Below, in pieces: positions 6,629 to 7,572 of a DNA stretch of 7,572 nt. How positions within the stretch are numbered: the stretch's first letter is position 1; each line of letters begins with the position of its first letter. The DNA is taken from NCBI GenBank assembly GCA_021790295.1, contig JAJYIC010000116.1:1-7572 (forward strand), in the 5' to 3' direction. Source of the stretch: Pseudomonadota bacterium. Its GTDB lineage: Bacteria; Pseudomonadota; Alphaproteobacteria; ATCC43930; CGMCC-115725. The notes under the pieces were generated by a model. That model made no database searches, was not told the origin of the DNA, and was given only the letters and a program-made list of their open reading frames with translations. Both the position numbers and the translations under genes were made by a program.

Positions 6629-7572
6629 AGGAGAACCCGCATCCCGGCTCGGGCCGGCCAGGAAGCGCGAGGGGCGGGGTGGCCGCGCAAGACGGCCGTT
6701 GTCCGCACGAAAGAATTGACGCTTGCGTGCAAAGCGAGAAACCGTTCCAGCACCGAGGCAAAGAGATACAGTCCCCCGCTCTCCCAGATTTTGGGTTCGA
6801 ATTCGAGGACGACGTCGAGCCCTCGGCAAAAGGCGCCAGCCTTCCCGCCCGGCGCGCGCGCGCTTCCCGGCGCCGCGCTGACTGCGATCAGAGCCTCGAT
6901 CGCCGCGCGCGTCTCGGCGCCTTCGCGCAAATCGTAAAGCCGCAGCACCTCGCGCAAGGCGGCGGCGCCTTCGGACCCTCCGACAAGAGACAGATGGCCG
7001 AGCGAGAGATGCGAGACGAGGCGCCAGAAACGCCGCTCGCGCAATGGCGGGCGCAAAGGCGCGCTCGGCGCCGTCACACATTGAAGGCGCGCCACGCCGG
7101 CCAAAGGCTCAATGAGACGCAGCTCCGGATGGCCGCCGCCAAACGGCAAGGCGGCGGGCAGATCGCGGTTCGTGCAAAGCGCTTCGACCGAGAGGATCGA
7201 GCCGCCCGCGGCGTCGGGGTCGAACCCGGGATCGTGGGGTGCGAGATAAACTTCGCTTCCGGCGATGGAGGCGCCGGCGTCGCGGCGGACGCCCATATAA
7301 AAGCCGCCCGGCGCCTCGCTTTCGCCATCCGCAAAGGTGAGGCGATAAAACGGCCTCCAGGGCCGCAAGGCGCCGTCGGAGCGGGTTTCGCGTACGCTTT
7401 CGATCTGCCAAACCTCCCTCGCCGCCGGCCGGCGGGAATCGGGAACGACGCGGTATTCGCTTTCGGTATGAGAGAGCCTTATCGGCTCGCAGCGTTGTTC
7501 GAACAGATTGACGATGGGCGCGCAGCCGAGGGCAAAGCTGGCGGCGGAAAGGGAGCGTTCGAGCTCCGGCAA
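6625..7572 (-). CDS. tssF: Type VI secretion system baseplate subunit TssF (ImpG/VasA), C-terminal part; N-terminus beyond window
   Basis: The frame is open to the right edge, giving the last 315 residues of a protein normally about 580-620 long, so roughly half is outside the window. The leftmost codon in the fragment, TTG at 7572-7570, encodes an internal leucine and is not a start. The characteristic TssF segment LGCAPIVNLFEQRCEPIRLS followed by HTESEYRVVPDSRRP is at about 15-49. It is followed by FYRLTF (75-80), the SVEALCTNRDLPAALPFGGG region (about 128-147) and VSHLSLGHLSL (about 186-196). TssF pairs with TssG in the baseplate wedge and surrounds the hub. The stop codon lies within the ATGA overlap with tssG, as expected for co-translated tssF-tssG. 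Assignment is secure from motif character and from the adjacent tssG. Confidence 0.95.
   Translation of the reverse strand: MPELERSLSAASFALGCAPIVNLFEQRCEPIRLSHTESEYRVVPDSRRPAAREVWQIESVRETRSDGALRPWRPFYRLTFADGESEAPGGFYMGVRRDAGASIAGSEVYLAPHDPGFDPDAAGGSILSVEALCTNRDLPAALPFGGGHPELRLIEPLAGVARLQCVTAPSAPLRPPLRERRFWRLVSHLSLGHLSLVGGSEGAAALREVLRLYDLREGAETRAAIEALIAVSAAPGSARAPGGKAGAFCRGLDVVLEFEPKIWESGGLYLFASVLERFLALHASVNSFVRTTAVLRGHPAPRASWPARAGMRVLL

Noticed and set aside
5351..6937. A 528-codon open frame on the plus strand opposite the methyltransferase and tssG
   Set aside because: It lies antisense to two well-supported genes in register with their codon bias. Its translation is a low-complexity Arg/Gly/Ala-rich string without recognisable motifs, as expected of shadow frames in GC-rich DNA.

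Overview
The window is GC-rich DNA (no composition was calculated) with tightly packed genes and strong G/C preference at third codon positions. The gene families fit a Proteobacterium. The ImpN-like kinase and the tssF-tssG-kinase layout most resemble the imp-type type VI secretion system (T6SS) loci of Alphaproteobacteria, particularly Hyphomicrobiales (rhizobia and methylotroph relatives). That placement is an inference from protein character, not from a search.

Layout. Positions 1-1422 (+) hold nearly all of a type I restriction-modification DNA methyltransferase subunit (HsdM), missing only its extreme N-terminus at the left edge. A 213-base gap follows (1423-1635) with no hsdS and no convincing gene, but with a plausible sigma70-type promoter. 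Positions 1636-2208 (+) encode a small exported protein with a C-terminal OmpA-like peptidoglycan-binding domain. It converges, with only 9 bases between stop codons, on a leftward T6SS operon filling the rest of the window. In transcription order this is tssF (C-terminal half only, entering from the right edge), tssG, a class I SAM-dependent methyltransferase with a C-terminal 'methyltransferase regulatory domain', and a membrane-anchored Ser/Thr kinase with a non-cytoplasmic C-terminal region.

How the genes work together. TssF and TssG form the wedge of the T6SS baseplate with TssE and TssK. The ImpN/PpkA-type kinase is the expected threonine-phosphorylation regulator of such systems. It would sense a periplasmic signal through a BON-like/DUF4384-like region and phosphorylate a cytoplasmic partner (Fha/TagH in known systems). 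The unexpected member is the methyltransferase, whose start overlaps the tssG stop as ATGA, exactly as tssG overlaps tssF. This arrangement suggests co-production with the baseplate proteins. It is the best candidate here for something undescribed: a possible methylation step in T6SS assembly or control. The OmpA-domain protein may be an envelope partner, but it lies on the opposite strand and its link to the T6SS is only positional.
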